A stretch of 64,000 nucleotides of DNA from positions 22,526,338-22,590,337 of the forward strand of contig CM060199.1 in the NCBI GenBank assembly GCA_030562195.1, read 5' to 3'. Source of the DNA: Nipponacmea schrenckii. Lineage: Eukaryota; Mollusca; Gastropoda; Lottiidae. This document shows, one piece after another, positions 12,699 through 24,734 of the stretch (positions are counted from its first letter, which is position 1; every line of letters starts with the position of its first letter). The notes under the pieces were generated by a model. It saw only the letters and a list, made by a program, of their open reading frames with translations. It did no database searches and had not been told where the DNA came from. The translations under genes and the position numbers were made by a program.

Positions 12699-12876
12699 AT
12701 TTCAACGTATATTCTTACACAAACCTTTATATTTTGTTAGGAGTTATTTTGAAAGAAATTTCAACGTATATTCTTACACAAACCTTTATATTTTGTAAGG
12801 AGTTATTTTGAAAGAAATTTCAACGTATATTCTTACACAAACCTTTATATTTTATAAGGAGTTATTTTGAAAGAAA
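12699..12876. repeat. Tandem repeat, 3 copies of 59 bp
   Basis: The block AATTTCAACGTATATTCTTA followed by CACAAACCTTTATATTTTG recurs at a period of exactly 59 bp (TTCAACG at 12701, 12760, 12819), nearly identical in all three copies, which indicates recent expansion. Confidence 0.9.
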
Positions 12877-12879
12877 TAT

Positions 12880-14335
12880 CCCAGTTCATTTAGGGTGAGT
12901 AAACATTTCATTCCAGGTAGAAAATCAAAATTTGGGGATTTTATAGCTAAATTTTCGAGCTCATTTCGAGTTTAAGTTTGATTAAATTTGTTCTCATCTA
13001 ACCACTCAAAAAATGATAAAATCTTTTCCCTGTTCGCTAAGTAATTGGATGTCAAAACCTTGAGTTAATATGAATAACTTAAGTATGGATGTCTACATTT
13101 ACTTTTATAAAAAGGGATTCAATTTTTGCCTTAAATTGTATCGGGGGCACAATAATGTTCCTTTTGCTCTTTTCGTTTATGGTATTTCTTCTGGTACGGA
13201 ATTTAAATCGAATAAAAGAAGCCCTGAAATATTGCGTATTAAAGCAGCAGTAATAAAGTACTAAATAGATCTAATTAAGCGTGAAAAACAAAATATTGAC
13301 ATAACTCGTTATACATAAGGTCAAATTCATTGGTGATGTTTGCCACGAACACAGTGTCAAAGACAAAGAACTTAGTTTGTGATAAATCAAGGCTCTTTAT
13401 ATAAAGTATACCATAATTAAATTTGGTCATTTAATGGGAACAATTCCAGCATGGTACATGTAGGTAACATTTTGTAGAATTTCTGCATTTGGTTATGGAC
13501 ATATTTTAAATTATATTTAATTTGCAAGTGGCTAAGATAATTTTGAAGTACTAAATTTTAGAAAAGACCTTATTCTGACCCATACAGAACAATAATTATT
13601 AGCAATCTTAGTTATTTATAATGAAGGCAAGACAGCGTTACAACTACCTAACTACCGAATGCTAAGATTAATCGATTTCGGTCACAAAAAAATGCGGATT
13701 TCTCCATAACATCGTTCGTAAATGTTGAATTTGCGATGGTATTTAAATTTTAAGTAGTATATGGAAGAGAAGGACGGTTATGTTTATGGATATTTTCTTG
13801 TTTTGTCTGAACTTCAGAATGTAATAGTGAGGAGGTTGATTGTAATGTCAGTATAGTTTTTCTGACATCAGGTTTGTTATTGTCGTTAAAGATTTTAAAA
13901 CTAAGTCTTTACACACAACAACACAGCATATTAATTATTATATATAAAAGATAAAATTCAACATCATCGTTCTGAAAATCTGAATTATGCAAATGGAAGT
14001 TTGCCACAAAACGCTCTTATTAAATCAAATTACGGTACTATAATTAATTTTGTGATTACTATAATATTAACGGTACACTGCCTCTCAAGATGATAAAAAA
14101 AATGGAAATTTTAAACTCAGCCATAAGTGAGCCCTTGTTCTGCACAAGTAGCTTTACCTGGTGGCACGACATATTTTTTCTATAATCCAATAAATCCAAG
14201 TAATAAGCCATTAAACTGTGTAATTTTGAAACATAATTAGACAAATTTCTTATTGACCAACCTTTATGCCCATTTTAAAAGGCAGAGTGCCCTTAATAGT
14301 CCTTATATTAAAAAATAATATTATATTGTTTTGGT
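12880..14335. other. Intergenic, nothing recognised
   Basis: AT-rich sequence upstream of the C17orf98-like exon cluster. Short ORFs at 13070-13264 and 14059-14244 (-) have no supporting features. Confidence 0.4.
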
Positions 14336-14346
14336 ATTTTCCATAG

Positions 14347-14625
14347 AAAGCAGAAACCAAACAGAAAATGTCATGGGTAGTGTATAACAGTCCATTGTGG
14401 AAAAAAGATAAGGTGCCAACATCAATCAAACCATCTCCGAGAACTCCAGAATGTCAAGAACTTGAGAAGAACTTTGTTAACGATGGTATTAAAACGAATG
14501 TATATAATAAACCAAGGAAAAGACCTATCATCCCACCATATGACGCAGTTAAAGATGAATACGCACAAGCTTACTTTAAATCACCAGTTGTTCAAGGCAT
14601 CATAGACAGACATGAGTCGTTAAAA
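14347..14625 (+). CDS. C17orf98-like N-terminal exon, copy 1
   Basis: The exon is open from an acceptor-like TTTTCCATAG (ending 14346) to a GTGGGT donor at 14626. If ATG 14368 is the start it gives 86 residues ending phase 0. The core EKNFVNDGI, a basic stretch, IPPYDAVKDEYAQAYFKSP lines up with EKSFILD, ITPYNSQKDNHVKSYFNFS in the complete gene at 18252 and with the copy at 15829. It ends in the same phase as exon 1 of the complete gene, so it could splice to the downstream exons as an alternative first exon, or join the copy at 15829, which also begins in phase 0. No private downstream exons were found. Function presumably as for the complete gene. Confidence 0.6.
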
Positions 14626-14684
14626 GTGGGTATTGTTTTATATATTTATGAAATGAAATAAACGTCCTACTCTTTTACACTTGT

Positions 14685-14905
14685 TTTACACATGAAGACG
14701 GGCAACGCCAATGTGGAAATGGGGAAATTTGTCCGCAGGTCTGTTGAGGAATCGTTAACGGTAACGTGCTGTAGTAGTCAAAGCCTCGGTTCATTGTCCT
14801 ATCTGAACGACTAGACGCCTTTTCCATGTCTGTCCCTCAGACCTATATCACCGACAAGGGGAAACGTTACCTTGCTTTTGACTTCGTTAGATCACTTATG
14901 GTGAG
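14685..14905 (+). mobile_element. Possible SINE-like repeat, partial copy 2
   Basis: The stretch ATGAAGACGGGCAACGCCAA matches ATGAAGACAGGCAACACCAT in the copy at 30.6 kb, and the following part contains related TTCATT and CCCTCAGACC segments. It lacks the GGAGTTTTAC head. The match is short and diverged. Confidence 0.4.
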
Positions 14906-15828
14906 AGACCAGTTTTATGAGGTCAATTGCATGCATACTATAAAATTTTAAAATTGCACTGAAAAGAATTCAAAACGTGTGATTTTTTGAATATGGAATT
15001 GTTCTATTACATGGGTTGCTTGAGATTGCATAAGTTGTCAATGAAATTGCTCATGTAGAGGTCATGTGTAAATAGCCAAAAGCTTAAGTAAAAGAAGGTT
15101 TTTCAATAATTACTTTGTTTCATGAATAAATCGCGTTTGTGATTCTATTCCTTAGTCATCCGATAAATATTTTATGCTCTGTTGACCGAGTTTGAGACTG
15201 TAATAGATTTTAAGAGGTGGCCTAGTATTCTTTTTAGCTGACATGTTCTAGAGACTTCGCGTTGTCTGTTCCGAATTCTTCATCTCCGCAATATACTCGT
15301 CAAAATTTTTCGAGTTAGAGGGAAATATCATTATTACTGGAAAATATCATGGGATCATTTGCAAGGTTTGAACAAAAAGTTAAATGCAACAAGAATTGTA
15401 TGCAATGAATTTCATTAGACTAATCCCCACGTGTACCAGTATTATTATATTTGTAAATATGATTTTGCAACATCTCATCTAATTCGAACTGAAGTCCTGG
15501 TAAACTGTTTCTATATAGCACATTGTACAGTATTGCCCGTCTTCGTGATGATAATGAGAAGAATAGGGGACATTGATGTAAAATAAATATATAAATTGTA
15601 CACTTAAGTGTAAAAATAACCTTATCTTGATTTTTTTTAGTATTTCATCCCAACAGGCAACAGACACTCCAACCCCTCCTCCCCACCCTCCACTATCCGT
15701 CGCTAGGCTGTAAAAACTGTATATTATTTAATTTGTAAATTGCTTATGTGCTTTGTGTACGACAATAAACAATACAATACAATAGAATTGTTACATACTT
15801 TTTAAATTTATATAACATTACTTTAAAG
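14906..15828. other. Stretch between the two extra C17orf98-like exons
   Basis: AT-rich with a pyrimidine-rich patch (about 15668-15690). No exon could be recognised on either strand; if the exons at 14347 and 15829 belong to one gene this is their intron. Confidence 0.4.
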
Positions 15829-16084
15829 GAAATGAAAGAAGAGAAAACAAGGTTAAATCTCAACAAACTTAGTGCTAGAAGACGAATTCCTCTTAGTCCA
15901 CTTGATGACGAGTTAGAGGAACGAGAGAAAAAGTTTGTTAATGATGGTATTTGCACAGAAAGGCGAAGAACGAAATATAAAGATGTGATTCCCGAATACG
16001 ATGGAACCAACGATTACCATACTAGTCATTACACCAAACGACCAGACGTTCAACGTTTATTGGCTGTCACGTGCACACCACGTG
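15829..16084 (+). CDS. C17orf98-like N-terminal exon, copy 2
   Basis: The open segment follows an acceptor-like TACTTTAAAG and runs to a GTAAGA donor at 16085 (phase 1). It begins EMKEEKTRLN and contains EREKKFVNDGIC, a basic stretch, IPEYDGTNDYHTSHYTKRPD, colinear with the other two copies. The first methionine (15832) may be a true start or an internal residue if it is spliced after the 14347-14625 exon. Reading past the donor gives a stop at 16296 with no conserved residues. Spliced in phase 1 to the acceptor before 18229, translation would stop within four codons (TAA), so a join to the complete gene does not extend the protein. Confidence 0.55.
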
Positions 16085-16713
16085 GTAAGATTATTGGTTT
16101 CTTCTTTTCAAGGTCGAAAAAGCAGTATCGTAAGCTTGTTTGTGCATCGAGTTTACTAATCTTTAGTTTGTATTCTTTCAATTTCTCGTCTGACGTGTAC
16201 GCTCCATGCCATTTCAGAAAAAAGGTTTACAGGGTAACATTGGTTGTGTCTGGGAGCTACAAACATGGGACCACAGGGGATTATATAAATAAATAAATGA
16301 AATATAATATATAAAAATATAAGAAAACAGAAAATACCCATTCAATCGATCAATCGATGTAATACTCGGATCAGTGTAGAAAAATAACACTCAACTCCAA
16401 AACACAATAGATCTAAGTCAATTATTTACCTTGTCGAAGTCTTTATTCATATCAATAATGGACTGCCCTATTATACTTTGTCTGTTTTGATTATAAAATA
16501 ACAATTTGCAGACTAATAGAGTATGAATTTCAAGTGTCATTTAAAGGACCTCGGAAATGCCTTAAAGTATGAAGAGAAATGAACTTATTTTTGAAGACAA
16601 AGTATTTCAATTGTAATATTTTGATATAGAACAATATTTAACATGTAACTTTGAACTCTCAAAATAATCGTGAACAAAAATTGAACAGTATATGACAACC
16701 CCTTCACAGTTAA

Positions 16714-17028
16714 AGGGATATTAGTTCTTAGGATGAACATAAATTTTTAAAATCTTAAACTTGGCTAATAAGAGTTCTATTCATCAGTAAATATACCCCA
16801 AGCACTAAATTACATACAAAAATAAATATATATATCCCCCCAAAAAAAAAAGGATTAACCATAAAGATACATTTGATTATTGACTTAGTTTTGTGAGTTT
16901 TCCAGATTATAAGTCACTCTGTTACTTTATGACACCAGGTAAGTTAAATGATGAATATATATTCATATTTCATATTGACCATTCTTGAGAACTAAAATTT
17001 TATGTTCATGCTGAGTCGCAGTATCCCT
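16714..17028. mobile_element. MITE with TTAA target site, copy A
   Basis: The ends are AGGGATATTAG and the inverse CAGTATCCCT, both followed inward by ATGAACATAAA-type sequence in inverted orientation. TTAA flanks both sides (16710-16713 and 17029-17032), the target duplication used by piggyBac- and Kolobok-type elements. No ORF. Related to copies at 19486, 21596 and 27750. Confidence 0.75.
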
Positions 17029-17034
17029 TTAAGG

Positions 17035-18225
17035 TAACATGATACTATTGTAGTAATTATATACCGATATTTAAAAAAGTATTTGTATTACGATATATAA
17101 TTGACTGGGTCGTTTTAAGGTGGTGTAATAGTTTGTTCCAATCTCAAACGAGATGGCATTTCTAAGAATGTTTTTTTATTTTTTATAAATTACAACATGC
17201 TAGTAATAACATTTGCGATGAGAATTCAAGAGAGGAGGAGGGGGTGGGGTAATGCCTGCCTGGAAATACACTGACAACCGACCACCGAACAATCTGACTA
17301 CGGCCCTTGACAAACTTTAAACTCGCGGTATTTAATTGGTTGAATGATAACGGTTGGAGTTTTTAATTTCTCCTAAAATTGTTGAGGATCTTAAACAAAT
17401 TTGAAGAAATGTGATTCAATTGAAATAAATGACGAAATGTAATTGCCTATATTTTGCCTTTCTCAGCAACTAGGTTTGTAATGCGACTTCTTCATACTGC
17501 TGTAAGTCTCGTTGTTAGTTTTCACTATATCATTTTACAGTGTACAAATCCCTTTAATAACGATATAGGTAAACAAGCACGACAGTAGGGGATAAAGTCT
17601 GTCATGGCAACATTTAGATTACTGTACGGAGAATTTCAATAGTTTATTTCATTTCAATGGCCTATAGGTTGAAACGCTGATAACGTTATTTAATGTTGAC
17701 TGTGTACTCACAAATCGTCTTTTAATAATTCAATCACCAATTTTATTGCTGGATAACAAATCGATAGCCTACAACTGGATTACAATTGATCACTTCATTA
17801 TATCGTGTTTAATGTGAATAGGTCCTGATTATAATTTGGCTGCCATTCATGATTTCGTAATAGGCTATCTATGATATTATATAAGCTTTATGCTGTAATT
17901 GATCGATTCGATGGATTAAGATTATGGATTATTAGTACCATTTCCAGTAATCCTAGTGTTAATGTTATTGCGATTCAGTGGAATATTTACGTTGTCAAGA
18001 TTATAATTAATCCGTTTCGTTTCCAAGGAGCTATCGTTTTTCGTTACTTAGGAATTGTTCCTAAGCTTTGATTCTTCGAACACTCAAATAAATAGAATAT
18101 TAATGCTTAAGCATTATTTTAAACAAAGTTGCCCTTGTATCCAAAGTGTACTGTGACATTTAAAACAATATAACTTGTTACATAGAGATATATTCAACTG
18201 TGACGTCAAGTTATTGTTTTCTTTG
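17035..18225. other. Sequence upstream of the C17orf98-like start exon
   Basis: AT-rich with no recognised exon. Likely intron of a 5' untranslated exon or promoter region of the 18252 gene, since an acceptor (TTCTTTGTAG) precedes position 18229. Confidence 0.4.
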
Positions 18226-18251
18226 TAGGTGCTTATAAATAATTCAGCAAT

Positions 18252-20329
18252 ATGTCCGAGTCACCAAAAGAGAACACCAAACGAGCCAACAAAATCTACC
18301 GAGCACCACCAACACCACCACCAAGCGATCTATTCGAAAAGGAAAAAAGCTTCATCCTAGACTGCAATGCCGTTAGCTCTATATCAAACGATTATTCAAA
18401 AATTAATCCAAAGTTAGGACCAGTTATAACACCATATAATTCACAGAAAGACAATCATGTTAAAAGTTATTTTAATTTTTCTGGAGTTGAAAGAACGTTG
18501 AAGAAAACCGGTCAGGTAAGTAAATTTAATGATTATTATCAATGAATTAAGTTCATAGGTTATAATATACCGTACAGAAACACTGTGTACAGTATTAGAA
18601 CAATCCCTTTAAGTTTAACGAAATGCATAGATAAGGCAGATTTTTCACATTGCTGAGATTCAAAATGAACATAGTACTGAAAACCCAATGCTGAGGAATA
18701 GTTGTTGGTACCTCTATTAACAACATCACACAATGGCTATATAAGACGATCTTATTAATTATAAAAAAGGTTTTGGTGAATAATACATCACTAAGCAATA
18801 ACATTTGATTGAATTGGACTTAGCTTTGTTGTAAAATCTGAATTAAGGCAACGCAATTTATAAGTAAAATGCAATACATTGTAAAGTGGATTGTGGCGTT
18901 GATTTTTCAAGATATCTCTAACATACAGACTTATGTCTACCCTGTTATGTAATTGGTAAATAGGCCGATTGAGCTACTTGACATAACATACGTCTTAATG
19001 CCGTAATTTGAATTTCCTCTTCATGTTTCATAAAAATATGACTTTATTTATTTAAGGATAAAATGGGAGAATCTATAAATGGTCATGTTATGGATTATTT
19101 TCAAGAGAAAGGAGCTGGTTACAGATATTTATCTAGAAGGAATTGTAACGGAGCTGGTAGGTAATTTTACTCTGTTTTCTGTTCTTGGTTGTTGGGAATA
19201 ATATAGAACAAGACCATTCTGAATTAAAATATAATGACAGTGTGCCAAGCAAAGTTCTATGTTGTCATGTTCACACGAATACTGTTTCAGAAACTTTATG
19301 TCTTGTGAAAGTAATCATTTCGTCGGACTAACATTGCCTTTTTTTGGTGCGCTATATTTCGCTCGAAAACGTGATTTTACGCTCAACTTGAATTTTAGCA
19401 AAATTGTTTGGAATAGGCTTGGACATAACCGAGTATTGTTGAAACTGTCTATGAATCGGTCAAGTTGTATACATGTCATTTTTAAAGGGATAATAGGCGT
19501 TAGAATACACTCGTCCTACGGCTTATATTTGTGTTTAATATTGACTATTAGTTAAATAAGTATGCATCTCACACTTAACCAAATGTTAAAAAGCCACAAT
19601 AAAAATATATTCGGAATTTTAAAAAAAGTGAGCCAGCGACGATTCCATTCAGTTTGAGATTAAAAGCGTCTGGTAAATCAACGCTAAAACATCATTGTGC
19701 AATTCAACAGTAGGGGTCAAGGACGCATGAAAACCCTCATGTTAGACTTACTTCCCTTTATATTTTACAATTTGAAAATCGCTTTATTTTGGGGATTTTA
19801 GAGGGATTTTGATGTATAGGTATGACACCAGGTAAGTCCACTGATGGATGAAGCTAGATGTATGATATGCTTTATTGCAATAATAAAACAAGTCATGTGC
19901 TTACTTCCTCCGTTTCTAATGCCGAAACCCGTATTCAGGATAAGATGACTTCAAGGGGTTTTTGTACATCACAGATCAAGTAATATATCCGGAGGGGCAA
20001 TGGGTATGGCCTTAGTTGAGGTAACGAAATTAGGGGGCATTGCTCCACCTTACCAAACCCTCGTCCCTCCATTTTCCTGACCAAGATTTGAGGTGTTAAC
20101 GTAAGCCACAGTATATCTAATTCAACATTCTTTCTAGATTTAACAATTGACCGCTATCTCTTCCTTTTCAGGTCGATCTCGGGAATCTATAGATGGCCAC
20201 TCTCAATTTATGCAAGATGTTAAACCAGTAATAGGTTATAATGGCAATTTTGGTTACAGACGTAATACATTTTGGTTACGTCAGAGCCCTTCACCATTTG
20301 GTACCAGCTCCAGCTCACCAACACATTAA
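18252..20329 (+). CDS. C17orf98: C17orf98-like protein, 3 exons, 173 aa
   Basis: Exons 18252-18515, 19057-19156 and 20172-20329 join with GT/AG sites in an open frame. The protein aligns over most of its length with the small human protein C17orf98 as I recall it: EKSFILD; ITPYNSQKDNHVKSYF; LKKTGQ; GAGYRYLSRRN; then a C-terminal IGYNGNFGYRRNTFWLRQSP. Human C17orf98 is of similar length (about 154). It has no signal peptide or membrane segment. The short tyrosine/arginine-rich motifs resemble small axonemal microtubule-binding proteins, but this role is inference. An acceptor 23 bases upstream and an in-frame TAA before the ATG support 18252 as start. AATAAA signals lie at 20650 and 20712. Intron 2 (19157-20171) holds a MITE. 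Confidence 0.85.
19486..19850. mobile_element. MITE with TTAA target site, copy B (3' truncated)
   Basis: Starts AGGGATAATAGGCGTTAGAA after TTAA (19482-19485) and is nearly identical to 21596-21990 for about 350 bp, but the right end is missing. It lies within intron 2 of the C17orf98-like gene. The high identity indicates recent activity. Confidence 0.8.
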
Positions 20330-21595
20330 CTTTTTTTTTTGAAAATAACATGTCTGTGATAACTTTGAAAAAAAAGAAATAATAATAACAAATTTGAGTT
20401 CTTAGTCTTTCAAGAAGTTCATTGCTATGTGATTATGTTGGTTTTCCTTTTCGAATAGCTGTAGATTTATATGTATTACATGTTTGTTTTTTTGTTGTTA
20501 TTTATGAATCTTCTACTTATGAAAATGCATCTTCTTGCTGCAAATAGTTTGTGTTGATTCTTTTGGTGTTCTTTTTTGGTGACGAATGAAATATAAGTAA
20601 TTGTATTCTTTGTAATTTTTTTTTTACATAATTTCATTTTGAAATTTATAATAAAGACGTCTTGTCTTCATATCATTCTAAGCACTTATTGTAATGTTTC
20701 TTTGGTCTTGTAATAAAGGATTATTTTATTTTAATTATTCATGTTCTTTAACAAAGTATACACTTAAAGGTTCAAAACTTTTTAAAATTCCTTCAGTGAC
20801 TGTTCTGATAGTCAGGATCTGGAAATACCAAGGTAGTTAAAATTTTGTTGACATCCTTTAGACATGGTTTACTGATTTGGGATTTAGGCTTTCCTTGTAA
20901 AAATTTGCCCACTTTTTTTTTATTAAGATTTTTATATTAAGTAATGGTGTACATGTATTTATATCTAAAGATGAGATCTCAGTCAAGTTCGAATTTAGAT
21001 AAATTTTGGCTTGTAGACACGATAGGGGTACAGTTTAACAGTTGTATAGTTTATGCATAGTTTATGCACTAGGTAATAAACTCCCACTTGTAGCATTTGT
21101 ACACAAATTTGACAGCGCAGTAACAGTCACTGGAATGAAACATTCAACCTTCAGTCATACGCTTTTTTCTGGGATGATAAATGTACAATATTTAATTAAG
21201 ATAGCTTGCCAAGCAAGGTAATATACGCCAACTGGCAGCATTGATTTTGAATAAAAAATGAAATATTCAAGCTTCAATAATATATTTATTTTCTAGGGTG
21301 ATGAATGTACAATATTCCTAAGTTTCATTAAAATCTGTCAAGAATTATACCCGATAACAAGGCAATTACTCATTATATTTTTTTCAGTATTTTTGATTAT
21401 TAAAATGGTTGACTCTTGGGTGCGTTTTCAAAAACAAGGGCAATAACTGATACTATATATGTTTTGATTTATCTTATTTTCAGTAAGGTTCATCCTTAGG
21501 TAATTACAAATACTACTCATGTTAAGTTTTGTCAAAGTCGCGCAATAATTGTTTCTTGTAGAGTGTTTACGAGTCAAAAATCGAACGCATTTTAA

Positions 21596-22061
21596 AGGGA
21601 TAATAGGCGTTAGAATACACTCGTCCTACGGCTTATATTTGTGTTTCATATTGACTATTAGTTAAATAAGTATGCATCCCACACTTTACCAAATTTTAAA
21701 AAGCCACAATAAAAATATATTCGGAATTTTAAAAAAAAGTGAGCCAGCGACGATTCCATTCAGTTTGAGGATAAAAGCGTCTGGTAAATCAACGCTAAAA
21801 CATCATTGTGGAATTCAACAGTAGGGGTCAAGGACGCGTGAAAACTCACATGTTAGAGTTACTTCCCTTTATATTTACACGATTTAAAAATCGCTTGATG
21901 GATGGCTCAAGCGTTTTATGATTAACTACTTTATTTTGGGGATTTATCGGATTTTAGAGGGATTTTGATGTATAGGTAAGTCCACTGATGGGTATATACT
22001 GTTATTGTCCAAATTTGAGTGAACTTAAAATTTTATGTTCGTTCTAAAGCCTATTATCCCT
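21596..22061. mobile_element. MITE with TTAA target site, complete copy C
   Basis: Left end AGGGATAATAGGCGTTAGAA, right end TTCTAAAGCCTATTATCCCT, flanked by TTAA at 21592-21595 and 22062-22065. Length 466 bp, no ORF. The flanks GAACGCATT and TGAACAAGGGCAATAA rejoin to restore the host repeat module, which proves insertion into that older repeat. Confidence 0.9.
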
Positions 22062-22930
22062 TTAATGAACAAGGGCAATAATTCATATTAAATATATTTC
22101 GATATATTTGATTTTCAATAGGGTTCATCCTTGAGGATATTAAACAATTTCACCAAGTTTGATCAAATTGGTCATGAATTGTGTCTTGTAGAGAGTTTAC
22201 AAGCCAGAAATTGAACGCGTTTTAAAAAATACAAGGGTAATAACTCATACTAGATAGTTTTTTTCGCTAATTTTCAATAGGGTTCAACCTTGAGTTATGA
22301 GAAGTAAAAATTGCACATCGTAGAGTGTTTACGAGCCATTCAAGAACAAGGGCAAGAACTCATACTAAATTTTTTCCGATTTCGCTGATTTCCAATAGGG
22401 TTCATACTTGCGTGATCATAAACACTCATATCAAGTTTCATCAAAACCCATCAAGAATTGCGCCTTCTTAAGTGTTTACGAGCAATTGTGGACGGACCGA
22501 CGGACATGGGTGACGACAATATCGAGGGCTGAAAGCCAAAACTGGTTAAGTCCAAAATGACACATGTGAGAAAATCAATGTTTTAGTTTTGATTTAACAC
22601 TAAAAATCAGGAAATGTATAAAATATTTTAATTTTTCTGCAGGTAATATAATATGTGCATACTGTTTAAGGGTTATATTTGCTAATTAGAACGACATAAA
22701 TTTGGTGGGGAAATTACCAAAAATGGACAAAACCATTTTTGGCAGATAGTCAAAATATGAGTTCTTATAAGTTAATGGACTTGCCAATGTTTATAGTTTG
22801 AAGGTTGATATCAAAAACATTATTTAATTTGAATAAATTTTTTTAATTTGATAGGTAATTCATTCATTTTAAAATTTTCATTATAATAAATGTTATAAAC
22901 AAACATTTGGAAATTAATAACATAGTTTGA

Positions 22931-24721
22931 TCATTGATCCTCCTCACCAGAATCATCGCTAAGTGGCATTGAAAGCTGGTCCTTTTGGTGACTGGATGAT
23001 GGCAAGTCATGAAACCATTGATGGACCTCTTGTGGAATAACTTTACTTTTACAAAGTTTTAATAAGTCAGACTTTTTGGCAACACTTATAGGTATTCTGG
23101 TCGAATAAGCCTTATCTAAAATGTCTGGTAAGGTAGGGCGCCCTCTACCATATACTGATATTTTTCTAAAATCATCGTCATAATTATATCGATAAAAGAT
23201 TGTACCGGGTTCAGCTTTAACATAGCGGAAACTTTTAACATTGAGCCAATTGACAATATTACCATCAGTATCTTTTCGTCTATTCTTTAATAATAAAAGA
23301 GATAGATTTTGAAAATTTATGATGTCATCGTGGTGAAAATTAATAACATTATAAGGATTGTGGCGACGTGATCTTTTGAAAATTGACATCCAATCGAGCA
23401 TTGAATATACAGGTGTATACTTTTTTTCATGCTCGATAGCAGCATGCATGCTGTCACATTCCATGTGTGAATGGCCACTTTCGAGGAAGTTGTGAGTAAT
23501 GCATTCAATATGAGATGTTAAAACAGTATATAAAAACATTGAAGCAACATGCTGATTACGATTTTGCTCCCCACATGTGTCTGAAAACAAAGAAACATCT
23601 TTAACACTGTCAGGTAAATTTGTTAACCAGGTATAAAGACAAGTACCAATTTCATTACTGCCCCTACCACCTTCAACTTCTGACCAACAATAGCAATATG
23701 CGATGTTTGGGGGAAGTGCATTGTAGATGCAAAGATTGTACACGCACAATTTTCTGCTATAATACAATAAAGATGCTGAGCTACTGGGAATCTGAAGGAC
23801 ACTTTGCAGATCAAAGGAAGCTGAAACAAAAGATGCATCATTAGCAGCTCTCATTTTGTCTTGACTTTTTGCTGATTGGGCATCTTGTTTTCGCTTCAAG
23901 TGTTTTTCATGTTCGTCTTGGAAGGCTTTCTTATCATCCCCCGTAAGAAGGTTATATTTGACACACTTAGAACACTGATCTTTCTTTGGATGGTAAAAGG
24001 ACAAATTAAATTCTTCACAAAATGTTCTTCTATAAATCTTGTCTCCCACTGGATTTATTGCTGGGATGGTCTCCTCACAATATTCTTGATAAAGACAATA
24101 CATTTTCGAAATTGACAAAGTCTGATCTAAATAAAATCTTCTGGTGTCCTTGCGGGTGTAATGTGATTCAATTTTAGGGAAACTTTTAATATGATTCCTG
24201 ACAATGTTCAAAGTTTCCTCACTTAACTTATTTCCAGGCTCATGCTTTCCACGACTATCAGAACCTGAAAATGTGCCAGCTTCACCAACATGCTGTAGTG
24301 CTGTATCAATCGGTCCATGACTAATGTGTAGTGTTTTTTCAAAAAACTTTCTGCACACCCTCTTCCTTTCTTTGCTACTTAGGAAATAATATAAAATTGT
24401 TTTTTCTCTTTTACGCTTACGTATTTTATCTTTGCTATGGATTCTGACTCTCTGCACCCCCAAAACCTCAATTCTATTTAACCAAAAGTCTTTCTGTCTG
24501 GCAAAATCTCCCAACAACCAATATTCACTGCATATAGCATTTCTTCTTTCTTCGGTGAAGTTGTCTTTACATCGATATCGACAACCGCAGTTTACTGGAA
24601 GGGGTGTTTTTTTAGGTTTAATTTTCCCAGTTCCGTCTGTGAATTCTTCTCCATACCTAGTCTTATCTTTTCTTATGTTCTTTTTCCATTTTTCGGGTTG
24701 ACATTTTCGTTTTCGTGAACC
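22931..24721 (-). CDS. Transposase-like protein of the TIR transposon
   Basis: The open frame covers 596 residues from just after a TAA (24722-24724). The first ATG is at 24517 (528 residues), but the 68 residues upstream of it look coding: a basic start (RKRKCQPEKWKK) and a CGCRYRC motif, both of which I associate with this protein family in other invertebrates. Central features are HPKKDQCSKC (a CxxC), SFDLQ, then FSDTCGEQNRN, and SGHSHMECDS; the acidic residues in SFDLQ and FSDTC are plausible catalytic aspartates of an RNase H-like DDE fold. The C-terminus is acidic. A TTAAG at the 5' boundary could be a splice acceptor, so translation may start in an upstream exon. The frame is intact, so recent mobility is possible. 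Confidence 0.75.
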   Translation of the reverse strand, partial: GSRKRKCQPEKWKKNIRKDKTRYGEEFTDGTGKIKPKKTPLPVNCGCRYRCKDNFTEERRNAICSEYWLLGDFARQKDFWLNRIEVLGVQRVRIHSKDKIRKRKREKTILYYFLSSKERKRVCRKFFEKTLHISHGPIDTALQHVGEAGTFSGSDSRGKHEPGNKLSEETLNIVRNHIKSFPKIESHYTRKDTRRFYLDQTLSISKMYCLYQEYCEETIPAINPVGDKIYRRTFCEEFNLSFYHPKKDQCSKCVKYNLLTGDDKKAFQDEHEKHLKRKQDAQSAKSQDKMRAANDASFVSASFDLQSVLQIPSSSASLLYYSRKLCVYNLCIYNALPPNIAYCYCWSEVEGGRGSNEIGTCLYTWLTNLPDSVKDVSLFSDTCGEQNRNQHVASMFLYTVLTSHIECITHNFLESGHSHMECDSMHAAIEHEKKYTPVYSMLDWMSIFKRSRRHNPYNVINFHHDDIINFQNLSLLLLKNRRKDTDGNIVNWLNVKSFRYVKAEPGTIFYRYNYDDDFRKISVYGRGRPTLPDILDKAYSTRIPISVAKKSDLLKLCKSKVIPQEVHQWFHDLPSSSHQKDQLSMPLSDDSGEEDQ

Positions 24722-24734
24722 TTAAGTACTATGG

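Noticed and set aside
15832..16296. A continuous 154-codon protein
   Set aside because: The conserved part ends at a good GTAAGA donor (16085); the sequence after it matches neither other copies of the module nor anything I recognise, so it is more likely intron.
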